A DNA stretch of 64,000 bases from NCBI RefSeq assembly GCF_037975245.1, contig NC_092564.1, positions 29,503,484-29,567,483 on the forward strand, written 5' to 3'. The position numbers and the translations under genes are program-made. Within the stretch, counting starts at the first letter, position 1; each line of letters begins with the position of its first letter. Below, in pieces: positions 45,717 through 59,800 of the stretch. The notes under the pieces were generated by a model, which did not search any database, had not been told where the DNA came from, and saw nothing but the letters and a program-made list of their open reading frames with translations. The stretch comes from Apostichopus japonicus. Taxonomy: Eukaryota; Echinodermata; Holothuroidea; Aspidochirotida; Stichopodidae.

Positions 45717-47114
45717 AATACTTAAAGTTCCCAGAGACCGTATGAGATCGCGGCAAAAGCAAACTGCCCCCACCTGGTCTCGAGCCCGCGATCCAAAATA
45801 CGTCACGCTCTCGAGGTACAGAGCAACCAACCGCGCCACGACAGCAGTTGATATAAAGCTATGTTCGTTTCTAATACTTAAAGTTCCAGGGGCCGTATAA
45901 GATCGCGGCAAAAGCAAACTGCCCCACCTGGTCTCGAGCCCGCGATCCAAAATACGTCACGCTCTCGAGGTACAGAGCAACCAACCGCGCCACGACAGCA
46001 GTTGATATAAATCTATGTTCGTTTCTAATACTTAAAGTTCCCAGAGACCGTATGAGATCGCGGCAAAAGCAAACTGCCCCCACCTGGTCTCGAGCCCGCG
46101 ATCCAAAAATCGTCACGCTCTCGAGGTACAGAGCAACCAACCGCGCCACGACAGCAGTTGATATAAATCTATGTTCGTTTCTAATACTTAAAGTTCCCAG
46201 AGACCGTATAAGATCGCGGCAAAAGCAAACTGCCCCCACCTGGTCTCGAGCCCGCGATCCAAAATACGTCACGCTCTCGAGGTACAGAGCAACCAACCGC
46301 GCCACGACAGCAGTTGATATAAATCTATGTTCGTTTCTAATACTTAAAGTTCCCAGAGACCGTATAAGATCGCGGCAAAAGCAAACTGCCCCACCTGGTC
46401 TCGAGCCCGCGATCCAAAATACGTCACGCTCTCGAGGTACAGAGCAACCAACCGCGCCACGACAGCAGTTGATATAAATCTATGTTCGTTTCTAATACTT
46501 AAAGTTCCAGAGACCATATGAGATTGCGGAAAAAGCAAACTGCCCCCACCTGGTCTCGAGCCCGCGATCCAAAATACGTCACGCTCTCGAGGTACAGAGC
46601 ACAACCAACCGCGCCACGACAGCAGTTGATAGAAATCTATGTTCGTTTCTAATACTTAAAGCTCCATAGACCGTATAAGATCGCGGCAAAAGCAAACTGC
46701 CCCCACCTGGTCTCGAGCCCGCGATCCAAAATACGTCACGCTCTCGAGGTACAGAGCAACCAACCGCGCCACGACAGCAGTTGATATAAATCTATGTTCG
46801 TTTCTAATACTTAAAGTTCCAAAGACCGTATAAGATCGCGGCAAAAGCAAACTGCCCCCACCTGGTCTCGAGCCCGCGATCCAAAATACGTCACGCTCTC
46901 GAGGTACAGAGCAACCAACCGCGCCACGACAGCAGTTGATATAAATCTATGTTCGTTTCTAATACTTAAAGTTCCCAGAGACCGTATGAGATCGCGGCAA
47001 AAGCAAACTGCCCCCACCTGGTCTCGAGCCCGCGATCCAAAATACGTCACGCTCTCGAGGTACAGAGCAACCAACCGCGCCACGACAGCAGTTGATATAA
47101 ATCTATGTTCGTTT
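44627..47114. repeat. Higher-order repeat: 1,244-bp 8-mer, two copies
   Basis: 44627-45870 and 45871-47114 share variant order, including the TTCCAGGGGCC monomer, the ATCGTCACG monomer and the TTGATAGAAATC / AAAGCTCC pair. Confidence 0.78.
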
Positions 47115-50100
47115 CTAATACTTAAAGTTCAGAGACCATATGAGATCGCGGCAAAAGCAAACTGCCCCCACCTGGTCTCGAGCCCGCGATCCAAAATACG
47201 TCACGCTCTCGAGGTACAGAGCACAACCAACCGCGCCACGACAGCAGTTGATATAAATCTATGTTCGTTTCTAATACTTAAAGTTCCCAGAGACCGTATG
47301 AGATCGCGGCAAAAGCAAACTGCCCCCACCTGGTCTCGAGCCCGCGATCCAAAATACGTCACGCTCTCGAGGTACAGAGCACAACTAACCGCGCCACGAC
47401 AGCAGTTGATATAAATCTATGTTCGTTTCTAATACTTAAAGTTCCAGAGACGGTATGGGATCGCGGCAAAAGCAAACTGCCCCCACCTGGTATCGAGCCC
47501 GCGATCCAAAATACGTCACGCTATCGAGGTACAGAGCAACCAACCGCGCCACGACAGCAGTTGATATAAATCTATGTTCGTTTCTAATACTTAAAGTTCC
47601 CAGAGACCGTATGAGATCGCGGAAAAAGCAAACTGCCCCCACCTGGTCTCGAGCCCGCGATCCAAAATACGTCACGCTCTCGAGGTACAGAGCAACCAAC
47701 CGCGCCACGACAGCAGTTGATATACATCTATGTTCGTTTCTAATACTTAAAGTTCCCAGAGACCGTATAAGATCGCGGCAAAAGCAAACTGCCCCAACCT
47801 GGTCTCGAGCCCGCGATCCAAAATACGTCACGCTCTCGAGGTACAGAGCAACCAACCGCGCCACGACAGCAGTTGATATAAATCTATGTTCGTTTCTAAT
47901 ACTTAAAGTTCCCAGAGACCGTATAAGATCGCGGCAAAAGCAAACTGCCCCACCTGGTCTCGAGCCCGCGATCCAAAATACGTCACGCTCTCGAGGTACA
48001 GAGCAACCAACCGCGCCATGACAGCAGTTGATATAAATCTATGTTCGTTTCTAATACTTAAAGTTCCCAGAGACCGTATAAGATCGCGGCAAAAGCAAAC
48101 TGCCCCCACCTGGTCTCGAGCCCGCGATCCAAAATACGTCACGCTCTCGAGGTACAGAGCAACCAACCGCGCCACGACAGCAGTTGATATAAATCTATGT
48201 TCGTTTCTAATACTTAAAGTTCCCAGAGACCGTATGAGATCGCGGCAAAAGCAAACTGCCCCCACCTGGTCTCGAGCCCGCGATCCAAAAATCGTCACGC
48301 TCTCGAGGTACAAAGCAACCAACCGCGCCACGACAGCAGTTGATATAAATCTATGTTCGTTTCTAATACTTAAAGTTCCCAGAGACCGTATGAGATCGCG
48401 GCAAAAGCAAACTGCCCCCACCTGGTCTCGAGCCCGCGATCCAAAATACGTCACGCTCTCGAGGTACAGAGCAACCAACCGCGCCACGACAGCAGTTGAT
48501 ATAAATCTATGTTCGTTTCTAATACTTAAAGTTCCCAGAGACCGTATAAGATCGCGGCAAAAGCAAACTGCCCCCACCTGGTCTCGAGCCCGCGATCCAA
48601 AATACGTCACGCTCTCGAGGTACAGAGCAACCAACCGCGCCACGACAGCAGTTGATATAAATCTATGTTCGTTTCTAATACTTAAAGTTCCCAGAGACCG
48701 TATAAGATCGCGGCAAAAGCAAACTGCCCCACCTGGTCTCGAGCCCGCGATCCAAAATACGTCACGCTCTCGAGGTACAGAGCAACCAACCGCGCCACGA
48801 CAGCAGTTGATATAAATCTATGTTCGTTTCTAATACTTAAAGTTCCCAGAGACCGTATAAGATCGCGGCAAAAGCAAACTGCCCCCACCTGGTCTCGAGC
48901 CCGCGATCCAAAAATCGTCACGCTCTCGAGGTACAAAGCAACCAACCGCGCCACGACAGCAGTTGATATAAATCTATGTTCGTTTCTAATACTTAAAGTT
49001 CCCAGAGACCGTATGAGATCGCGGCAAAAGCAAACTGCCCCCACCTGGTCTCGAGCCCGCGATCCAAAATACGTCACGCTCTCGAGGTACAGAGCAACCA
49101 GCCGCGCCACGACAGCAGTTGATATAAATCTATGTTCGTTTCTAATACTTAAAGTTCCCAGAGACCGTATAAGATCGCGGCAAAAGCAAACTGCCCCCAC
49201 CTGGTCTCGAGCCCGCGATCCAAAATACGTCACGCTCTCGAGGTACAGAGCAACCAACCGCGCCACGACAGCAGTTGATATAAATCTATGTTCGTTTCTA
49301 ATACTTAAAGTTCCCAGAGACCGTATAAGATCGCGGCAAAAGCAAACTGCCCCACCTGGTCTCGAGCCCGCGATCCAAAATACGTCACGCTCTCGAGGTA
49401 CAGAGCAACCAACCGCGCCACGACAGCAGTTGATATAAATCTATGTTCGTTTCTAATACTTAAAGTTCCCAGAGACCGTATAAGATCGCGGCAAAAGCAA
49501 ACTGCCCCACCTGGTCTCGAGCCCGCGATCCAAAATACGTCACGCTCTCGAGGTACAGAGCAACCAACCGCGCCACGACAGCAGTTGATATAAATCTATG
49601 TTCGTTTCTAATACTTAAAGTTCCCAGAGACCGTATAAGATCGCGGCAAAATCAAACTGCCCCCACCTGGTCTCGAGCCCGCGATCCAAAAATCGTCACG
49701 CTCTCGAGGTACAAAGCAACCAACCGCGCCACGACAGCAGTTGATATAAATCTATGTTCGTTTCTAATACTTAAAGTTCCCAGAGACCGTATGAGATCGC
49801 GGCAAAAGCAAACTGCCCCCACCTGGTCTCGAGCCCGCGATCCAAAATACGTCACGCTCTCGAGGTACAGAGCAACCAACCGCGCCACGACAGCAGTTGA
49901 TATAAATCTATGTTCGTTTCTAATACTTAAAGTTCCCAGAGACCGTATAAGATCGCGGCAAAAGCAAACTGCCCCCACCTGGTCTCGAGCCCGCGATCCA
50001 AAATAAGTCACGCTCTCGAGGTACAGAGCAACCAACCGCGCCACGACAGCAGTTGATATAAATCTATGTTCGTTTCTAATACTTAAAGTTCCCAGAGACC

Positions 50101-51022
50101 GTATAAGATCGCGGCAAAAGCAAACTGCCCCACCTGGTCTCGAGCCCGCGATCCAAAATACGTCACGCTCTCGAGGTACAGAGCAACCAACCGCGCCACG
50201 ACAGCAGTTGATATAAATCTGTGTTCGTTTCTAATACTTAAAGTTCCCAGAGACCGTATAAGATCGCGGCAAAAGCAAACTGCCCCACCTGGTCTCGAGC
50301 CCGCGATCCAAAATACGTCACGCTCTCGAGGTACAGAGCAACCAACCGCGCCACGACAGCAGTTGATATAAATCTATGTTCGTTTCTAATACTTAAAGTT
50401 CCAGAGACCATATGAGATCGCGGCAAAAGCAAACTGCCCCCACCTGGTCTCGAGCCCGCGATCCAAAATACGTCACGCTCTCGAGGTACAGAGCAACCAA
50501 CCGCGCCACGACAGCAGTTGATATAAAGCTATGTTCGTTTCTAATACTTAAAGTTCCCAGAGACCGTATAAGATCGCGGCAAAAGCAAACTGCCCCCACC
50601 TGGTCTCGAGCCCGCGATCCAAAATACGTCACGCTCTCGAGGTACAGAGCAACCAACCGCGCCACGACAGCAGTTGATATAAATCTATGTTCGTTTCTAA
50701 TACTTAAAGTTCCCAGAGACCGTATATGATCGCGGCAAAAGCAAACTGCCCCCACCTGGTCTCGAGCCCGCGATCCAAAATACGTCACGCTCTCGAGGTA
50801 CAGAGCAACCAACCGCGCCACGACAGCAGTTGATATAAATCTATGTTCGTTTCTAATACTTAAAGTTCCCAGAGACCGTATGAGATCGCGGCAAAAGCAA
50901 ACTGCCCCCACCTGGTCTCGAGCCCGCGATCCAAAATACGTCACGCTCTCGAGGTACAGAGCAACCAACCGCGCCACGACAGCAGTTGATATAAATCTAT
51001 GTTCGTTTCTAATACTTAAAGT

Positions 51023-53835
51023 TCAAGAGACCGTATAAAATCGCGGCAAAAGCAAACTGCCCCCACCTGGTCTCGAGCCCGCGATCCAAAATACGTCACG
51101 CTCTCGAGGTACAGAGCACAACCAACAGTGCCACGACAGCAGTTGATATAAATCTATGTTCGTTTCTAATAGTTGAAGTTCCCAGAGACCGTATAAGATC
51201 GCGGCAAAAGCAAACTGCCCCCACCTGGTCTCGAGCCCGCGATCCAAAATACGTCACGCTCTCGAGGTATAGAGCACAACCAACCGCGCCACGACAGCAG
51301 TTGATATAAATCTATGTTCGTTTCTAATACTTAAAGTTCCAGAGACCGTACCAGATCGCGGCAAAAGCAAACTGCCCCACCTGGTCTCGAGCCCGCGATC
51401 CAAAATACGTCACGCTCTCGAGGTACAGAGCACAACCAACCGCGCCACGACAGCAGTTGATATAAATCTATGTTCGTTTCTAATACTTAAAGTTCCCAGA
51501 GACCGTATAAGATCGCGGCAAAAGCAAACTGCCCCCACCTGGTCTCGAGCCCGCGATCCAAAATACGTCACGCTCTCGAGGTACAGAGCAACCAACCGCG
51601 CCACGACAGCAGTTGATATAAATCTATGTTCGTTTCTAATACTTAAAGTTCCCAGAGACCGTATAAGATCGCGGCAAAAGCAAACTGCCCCACCTGGTCT
51701 CGAGCCCGCGATCCAAAATACGTCACGCTCTCGAGGTACAGAGCAACCAACCGCGCCACGACAGCAGTTGATATAAATCTATGTTCGTTTCTAATACTTA
51801 AAGTTCCCAGAGACCGTATAAGATCGCGGCAAAAGCAAACTGCCCCACCTGGTCTCGAGCCCGCGATCCAAAATACGTCACGCTCTCGAGGTACAGAGCA
51901 CAACCAACCGCGCCACGACAGCAGTTGATATAAATCTATGTTCGTTTCTAATACTTAAAGTTCCAGAGACCGTATAAGATCGCGGCAAAAGCAAACTGCC
52001 CCCACCTGGTCTCGAGCCCGCGATCCAAAATACGTCACGCTCTCGAGGTACAGAGCAACCAACCGCGCCACGACAGCAGTTGATATAAATCTATGTTCGT
52101 TTCTAATACTTAAAGTTCCCAGAGACCGTATAAGATCGCGGCAAAAGCAAACTGCCCCCACCTGGTCTCGAGCCCGCGATCCAAAATACGTCACGCTCTC
52201 GAGGTACAGAGCAACCAACCGCGCCACGACAGCAGTTGATATAAATCTATGTTCGTTTCTAATACTTAAAGTTCCCAGAGACCGTATGAGATCGCGGCAA
52301 AAGCAAACTGCCCCCACCTGGTCTCGAGCCCGCGATCCAAAATACGTCACGCTCTCGAGGTACAGAGCAACCAACCGCGCCACGACAGCAGTTGATATAA
52401 ATCTATGTTCGTTTCTAATACTTAAAGTTCAAGAGACCGTATAAAATCGCGGCAAAAGCAAACTGCCCCCACCTGGTCTCGAGCCCGCGATCCAAAATAC
52501 GTCACGCTCTCGAGGTACAGAGCACAACCAACAGTGCCACGACAGCAGTTGATATAAATCTATGTTCGTTTCTAATAGTTGAAGTTCCCAGAGACCGTAT
52601 AAGATCGCGGCAAAAGCAAACTGCCCCCACCTGGTCTCGAGCCCGCGATCCAAAATACGTCACGCTCTCGAGGTATAGAGCACAACCAACCGCGCCACGA
52701 CAGCAGTTGATATAAATCTATGTTCGTTTCTAATACTTAAAGTTCCAGAGACCGTACCAGATCGCGGCAAAAGCAAACTGCCCCACCTGGTCTCGAGCCC
52801 GCGATCCAAAAATACGTCACGCTCTCGAGGTACAGAGCACAACCAACCGCGCCACGACAGCAGTTGATATAAATCTATGTTCGTTTCTAATACTTAAAGT
52901 TCCCAGAGACCGTATAAGATCGCGGCAAAAGCAAACTGCCCCCACCTGGTCTCGAGCCCGCGATCCAAAATACGTCACGCTCTCGAGGTACAGAGCAACC
53001 AACCGCGCCACGACAGCAGTTGATATAAATCTATGTTCGTTTCTAATACTTAAAGTTCCCAGAGACCGTATAAGATCGCGGCAAAAGCAAACTGCCCCAC
53101 CTGGTCTCGAGCCCGCGATCCAAAATACGTCACGCTCTCGAGGTACAGAGCAACCAACCGGGCCACGACAGCAGTTGATATAAATCTATGTTCGTTTCTA
53201 ATACTTAAAGTTCCCAGAGACCGTATAAGATCGCGGCAAAAGCAAACTGCCCCTACCTGGTCTCGAGCCCGCGATCCAAAATACGTCACGCTCTCGAGGT
53301 ACAGAGCACAACCAACCGCGCCACGACAGCAGTTGATATAAATCTATGTTCGTTTCTAATACTTAAAGTTCCAGAGATCGTAAAAGATCGCGGCAAAAGC
53401 AAACTGCCCCCACCTGGTCTCGAGCCCGCGATCCAAAATACGTCACGCTCTCGAGGTACAGAGCAACCAACCGCGCCACGACAGCAGTTGATATAAATCT
53501 ATGTTCGTTTCTAATACTTAAAGTTCCCAGAGACCGTATAAGATCGCGGCAAAAGCAAACTGCCCCCACCTGGTCTCGAGCCCGCGATCCAAAATACGTC
53601 ACGCTCTCGAGGTACAGAGCAACCAACCGCGCCACGACAGCAGTTGATATAAATCTATGTTCGTTTCTAATACTTAAAGTTCCCAGAGACCGTATAAGAT
53701 CGCGGCAAAAGCAAACTGACCCCACCTGGTCTCGATCCCGCGATCCAAAATACGTCACGCTCTCGAGGTACAGAGCACAACCAACCGCGCCACGACAGCA
53801 GTTGATATAAATCTATGTTCGTTCCTAATACTTAA
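51023..53835. repeat. Higher-order repeat: about 1,406-bp 9-mer, two copies
   Basis: 51023-52428 and 52429 onward both start with the GTTCAAGAGACC / TATAAAATCGCGG monomer and then TAATAGTTGAAGTTCCC, with the same order of 155- to 157-bp units for nine monomers. The second copy accumulates small changes (for example CCGGGCCACG near 53160). Confidence 0.8.
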
Positions 53836-56800
53836 AGTTCCAGAGATCGTAAAAGATCGCGGCAAAAGCAAACTGCCCCCATCTGGTCTCGATCCCGCGA
53901 TCCAAAATACGTCACGCTCTCGAGGTACAGAGCACAACCAACCGCGCCACGACAGCAGTTGATATAAATCTATGTTCGTTTCTAATACTTAAAGTTCCAG
54001 AGATCGTAAAAGATCGCGGCAAAAGCAAACTGCCCCACCTGGTCTCGAGCCCGCGATCCAAAATACGTCACGCTCTCGAGGTACAGAGCACAACCAACCG
54101 CGCCACGACAGCAGTTGATATAAATCTATGTTCGTTTCTAATACTTAAAGTTCCAGAGACCGTATGAGATCGCGGCAAAAGCAAACTGCCCCCACCTGGT
54201 CTCGAGCCCGCGATCCAAAATACGTCACGCTCTCGAGGTACAGAGCACAACCAACCGCGCCACGACAGCAGTTGATATAAATCTATGTTCGTTTCTAATA
54301 CTTAAAGTTCCAGAGACCGTATAAGATCGCGGCAAAAGCAAACTGCGCTGGCCTGGTCTCGAGCCCGCGATCCAAAATACGTCACGCTCTCGAGGTACAG
54401 AGCACAACCAACCGCGCCACGACAGCAGTTGATATAAATCTATGTTCGTTTCTAATACTTAAAGTTCCAGAGACCGTATTAGATCGCGGCAAAAGCAAAC
54501 TGCACTGGCCTGGTCTCGAGCCCGCGATCCAAAATACGTCACGCTCTCGAGGTACAGAGCAACCAACCGCGCCACGACAGCAGTTGATATAAATCTATGT
54601 TCGTTTCTAATACTTAAAGTTCCAGAGACCGTATAAGATCGCGGCAAAAGCAAACTGCGCTGGCCTGGTCTCGATCCCGCGATCCAAAATACGTCACGCT
54701 CTCGAGGTACAGAGCACAACCAACCGCGCCACGACAGCAGTTGATATAAATCTATGTTCGTTTCTAATACTTAAAGTTCCAGAGACCGTATAAGATCGCG
54801 GCAAAAGCAAACTGCCCCCACCTGGTTTCGAGCCCGCGATCCAAAATACGTCACGCTCTCGAGGTACAGAGCACAACCAACCGCGCCACGACAGCAGTTG
54901 ATATAAATCTATGTTCGTTTCTAATACTTAAAGTTCCAGAGATCGTACGAGATCGCGGCAAAAGCAAACTGCCCCCACCTGGTCTCGAGCCCGCGATCCA
55001 AAATACGTCACGCTCTCGAGGTACAGAGCACAACCAACCGCGCCACGACAGCAGTTGATATAAATCTATGTTCGTTTCTAATACTTAAAGTTCCAGAGAC
55101 CGTATGAGATCGCGGCAAAAGCAAACTGCCCCCACATGGTATCGAGCCCGCGATCCAAAATACGTCACGCTCTCGAGGTACAGAGTACAACCAACCGCGC
55201 CACGACAGCAGTTGATATAAATCAATGTTTGTTTCTAATACTTAAAATTCCAGAGATCGTATTAGATCGCGGCAAAAGCAAACTGCGCTGGCCTGGTCTC
55301 GAGCCCGCGATCCAAAATACGTCACGCTCTCGAGGTACAGAGCAACCAACCGCGCCACGACAGCAGTTGATATAAATCTATGTTCGTTTCTAATACTTAA
55401 AGTTCCCAGAGACCGTACCAGATCGCGTCAAAAGCAAACTGCCCCCACCTGGTCTCGAGCCCGCGATCCAAAATACGTCACGCTCTCGAGGTACAGAGCA
55501 CAACCAACCGCGCCACGACAGCAGTTGATATAAATCTATGTTCGTTTCTAATACTTAAAGTTCCCAGAGACCGTATAAGAACGCGGCAAAAGCAAACTGC
55601 CCCCACCTGGTCTCGAGCCCGCGATCCAAAATACGTCACGCTCTCGAGGTACAGAGCAACCAACCGCGCCACGACAGCAGTTGATATAAATCTATGTTCG
55701 TTTCTAACACTTAAAGTTCCAGAGACCGTACCAGATCGCGGCAAAAGCAAACTGCCCCACCTGGTCTCGAGCCCGCGATCCAAAATACGTCACGCTCTCG
55801 AGGTACAGAGCACAACCAACCGCGCCACGACAGCAGTTGATATAAATCAATGTTTGTTTCTAATACTTAAAGTTCCAGAGATCGTATTAGATCGCGGCAA
55901 AAGCAAACTGCTCCCACCTGGTCTCGAGCCCGCGATCCAAAATACGTCACGCTCTCGAGGTACAGAGCACAACCAACCGCGCCACGACAGCAGTTGATAT
56001 AAATCTATGTTCGTTTCTAATACTTAAAGTTCCAGAGATCGTACGAGATCGCGGCAAAAGCAAACTGCCCCCACCTGGTCTCGAGCCCGCGATCCAAAAT
56101 ACGTTACGCTCTCGAGGTACAGAGCACAACCAACCGCGCCACGACAGCAGTTGACATAAATCTATGTTCGTTTCTAATACTTAAAGTTCCAGAGACCGTA
56201 TAAGATCGCGGCAAAAGCAAACTGCGCTGGCCTGGTCTCGAGCCCGCGATCCAAAATACGTCACGCTCTCGAGGTACAGAGCACAACCAACCGCGCCACG
56301 ACAGCAGTTGATATAAAGCTATGTTCGTTTCAAATACTTAAAGTTCCAGAGATCGTACGAGATCGCGGCAAAAGCAAACTGCCCCCACCTGGTCTCGAGC
56401 CCGCGATCCAAAATACGTCACGCTCTCGAGGTACAGAGCACAACCAACCGCGCCACGACAGCAGTTGATATAAATCTATGTTCGTTTCTAATACTTAAAG
56501 TTCCAGAGACCGTATTAGATCGCGGCAAAAGCAAACTGCCCCCACCTGGTCTCGAGCCCGCGATCCAAAATACGTCACGCTCTCGAGGTACAGAGCAACC
56601 AACCGCGCCACGACAGCAGTTGATATAAATCTATGTTCGTTTCTAATACTTAAAGTTCCCAGAGACCGTATAAGAACGCGGCAAAAGCAAACTGCCCCAC
56701 CTGGTCTCGAGCCCGCGATCCAAAATACGTCACGCTCTCGAGGTACAGAGCAACCAACCGCGCCACGACAGCAGTTGATATAAATCTATGTTCGTTTCTA

Positions 56801-59800
56801 ACACTTAAAGTTCCAGAGACCGTACCAGATCGCGGCAAAAGCAAACTGCCCAAACCTGGTCTCGAGCCCGCGATCCAAAATACGTCACGCTCTCGAGGTA
56901 CAGAGCACAACCAACCGCGCCACGACAGCAGTTGATATTAATCAATGTTTAATTCTAATACTTAAAGTTCCAGAGATCGTATTAGATCGCGGCAAAAGCA
57001 AACTGCGCTGGCCTGGTCTCGAGCCCGCGATCCAAAATACGTCACGCTCTCGAGGTACAGAGCACAACCAACCGCGCCACGACAGCAGTTGATATAAAGC
57101 TATGTTCGTTTCTAATACTTAAAGTTCCAGAGATCGTACGAGATCGCGGCAAAAGCAAACTGCCCCCACCTGGTCTCGAGCCCGCGATCCAAAATACGTC
57201 ACGCTCTCGAGGTACAGAGCACAACCAACCGCGCCACGACAGCAGTTGATATAAATCTATGTTCGTTTCTAATACTTAAAGTTCCAGAGACCGTATTAGA
57301 TCGCGGCAAAAGCAAACTGCACTGGCCTGGTCTCGAGCCCGCGATCCAAAATACGTCACGCTCTCGAGGTACAGAGCAACCAACCGCGCCACGACAGCAG
57401 TTGATATAAATCTATGTTCGTTTCTAATACTTAAAGTTCCAGAGACCGTATTAGATCGCGGCAAAAGCAAACTGCGCTGGCCTGGTCTCGATCCCGCGAT
57501 CCAAAATACGTCACGCTCTCGAGGTACAGAGCACAACCAACCGCGCCACGACAGCAGTTGATATAAATCAATGTTTGTTTCTAATACTTAAAGTTCCAGA
57601 GATCGTATTAGATCGCGGCAAAAGCAAACTGCGCTGGCCTGGTCTCGAGCCCGCGATCCAAAATACGTCACGCTCTCGAGGTACAGAGCACAACCAACCG
57701 CGCCACGACAGCAGTTGATATAAATCTATGTTCGTTTCTAATACTTAAAGTTCCAGAGACCGTATAAGATCGCGGCAAAAGCAAACTGCTCCCACCTGGT
57801 CTCGAGCCCGCGATCCAAAATACGTCACGCTCTCGAGGTACAGAGCACAACCAACCGCGCCACGACAGCAGTTGATATAAATCTATGTTCGTTTCTAATA
57901 CTTAAAGTTCCAGAGACCGTATGAGATCGCGGCAAAAGCAAACTGCCCCCACCTGGTCTCGAGCCCGCGATCCAAAATACGTCACGCTCTCGAGGTACAG
58001 AGCACAACCAACCGCGCCACGACAGCAGTTGATATAAATCTATGTTCGTTTCTAATACTTAAAGTTCCAGAGACCGTATGAGATCGCGGCAAAAGCAAAC
58101 TGCCCCCACCTGGTCTCGAGCCCGCGATCCAAAATACGTCACGCTCTCGAGGTACAGAGTACAACCAACCGCGCCACGACAGCAGTTGATATAAATCAAT
58201 GTTTGTTTCTAATACTTAAAGTTCCAGAGATCGTATTAGATCGCGGCAAAAGCAAACTGCCCCCACCTGGTCTCGAGCCCGCGATCCAAAATACGTCACG
58301 CTCTCGAGGTACAGAGCAACCAACCGCGCCACGACAGCAGTTGATATAAATCTATGTTCGTTTCTAATACTTAAAGTTCCCAGAGACCGTATAAGATCGC
58401 GGCAAAAGCAAACTGCCCCCACCTGGTCTCGAGCCCGCGATCCAAAATACGTCACGCTCTCGAGGTACAGAGCAACCAACCGCGCCACGACAGCAGTTGA
58501 TATAAATCTATGTTCGTTTCTAATACTTAAAGTTCCCAGAGACCGTATAAGAACGCGGCAAAAGCAAACTGCCCCACCTGGTCTCGAGCCCGCGATCCAA
58601 AATACGTCACGCTCTCGAGGTACAGAGCAACCAACCGCGCCACGACAGCAGTTGATATAAATCTATGTTCGTTTCTAACACTTAAAGTTCCAGAGACCGT
58701 ACCAGATCGCGGCAAAAGCAAACTGCCCCCACCTGGTCTCGAGCCCGCGATCCAAAATACGTCACGCTCTCGAGGTACAGAGCAACCAACCGCGCCACGA
58801 CAGCAGTTGATATAAATCTATGTTCGTTTCTAATACTTAAAGTTCCCAGAGACCGTATGAGATCGCGGCAAAAGCAAACTGCCCCCACCTGGTCTCGAGC
58901 CCGCGATCCAAAATACGTCACGCTCTCGAGGTACAGAGCAACCAACCGCGCCACGACAGCAGTTGATATACATCTATGTTCGTTTCTAATACTTAAAGTT
59001 CCCAGAGACCGTATAAGATCGCGGCAAAAGCAAACTGCCCCCACCTGGTCTCGAGCCCGCGATCCAAAATACGTCACGCTCTCGAGGTACAGAGCAACCA
59101 ACCGCGCCACGACAGCAGTTGATATACATCTATGTTCGTTTCTAATACTTAAAGTTCCCAGAGACCGTATAAGATCGCGGCAAAAGCAAACTGCCCCCAC
59201 CTGGTCTCGAGCCCGCGATCCAAAAATACGTCACGCTCTCGAGGTACAGAGCAACCAACCGCGCCACGACAGCAGTTGATATAAATCTATGTTCGTTTCT
59301 AATACTTAAAGTTCCCAGAGACCGTATGAGATCGCGGCAAAATCAAACTGCCCCACCTGGTCTCGAGCCCGCGATCCAAAATACGTCACGCTCTCGAGGT
59401 ACAGAGGAACCAACCGCGCCACGACAGCAGTTGATATAAATCTATGTTCGTTTCTAATACTTAAAGTTCCCAGAGACCGTATCAGATCGCGGCAAAAGCA
59501 AACTGCCCCCACCTGGTCTCGAGCCCGCGATCCAAAATACGTCACGCTCTCGAGGTACAGAGCAACCAACCGCGCCACGACAGCAGTTGATATAAATCTA
59601 TGTTCGTTTCTAATACTTAAAGTTCCAGAGACCATATGAGATCGCGGCAAAATCAAACTGCCCCCACCTGGTCTCGAACCCGCGATCCAAAAATACGTCA
59701 CGCTCTCGAGGTACAGAGCAACCAACCGCGCCACGACAGCAGTTGATATAAATCTATGTTCGTTTCTTATACTTAAAGTTCCCAGAGACCGTATGAGATC

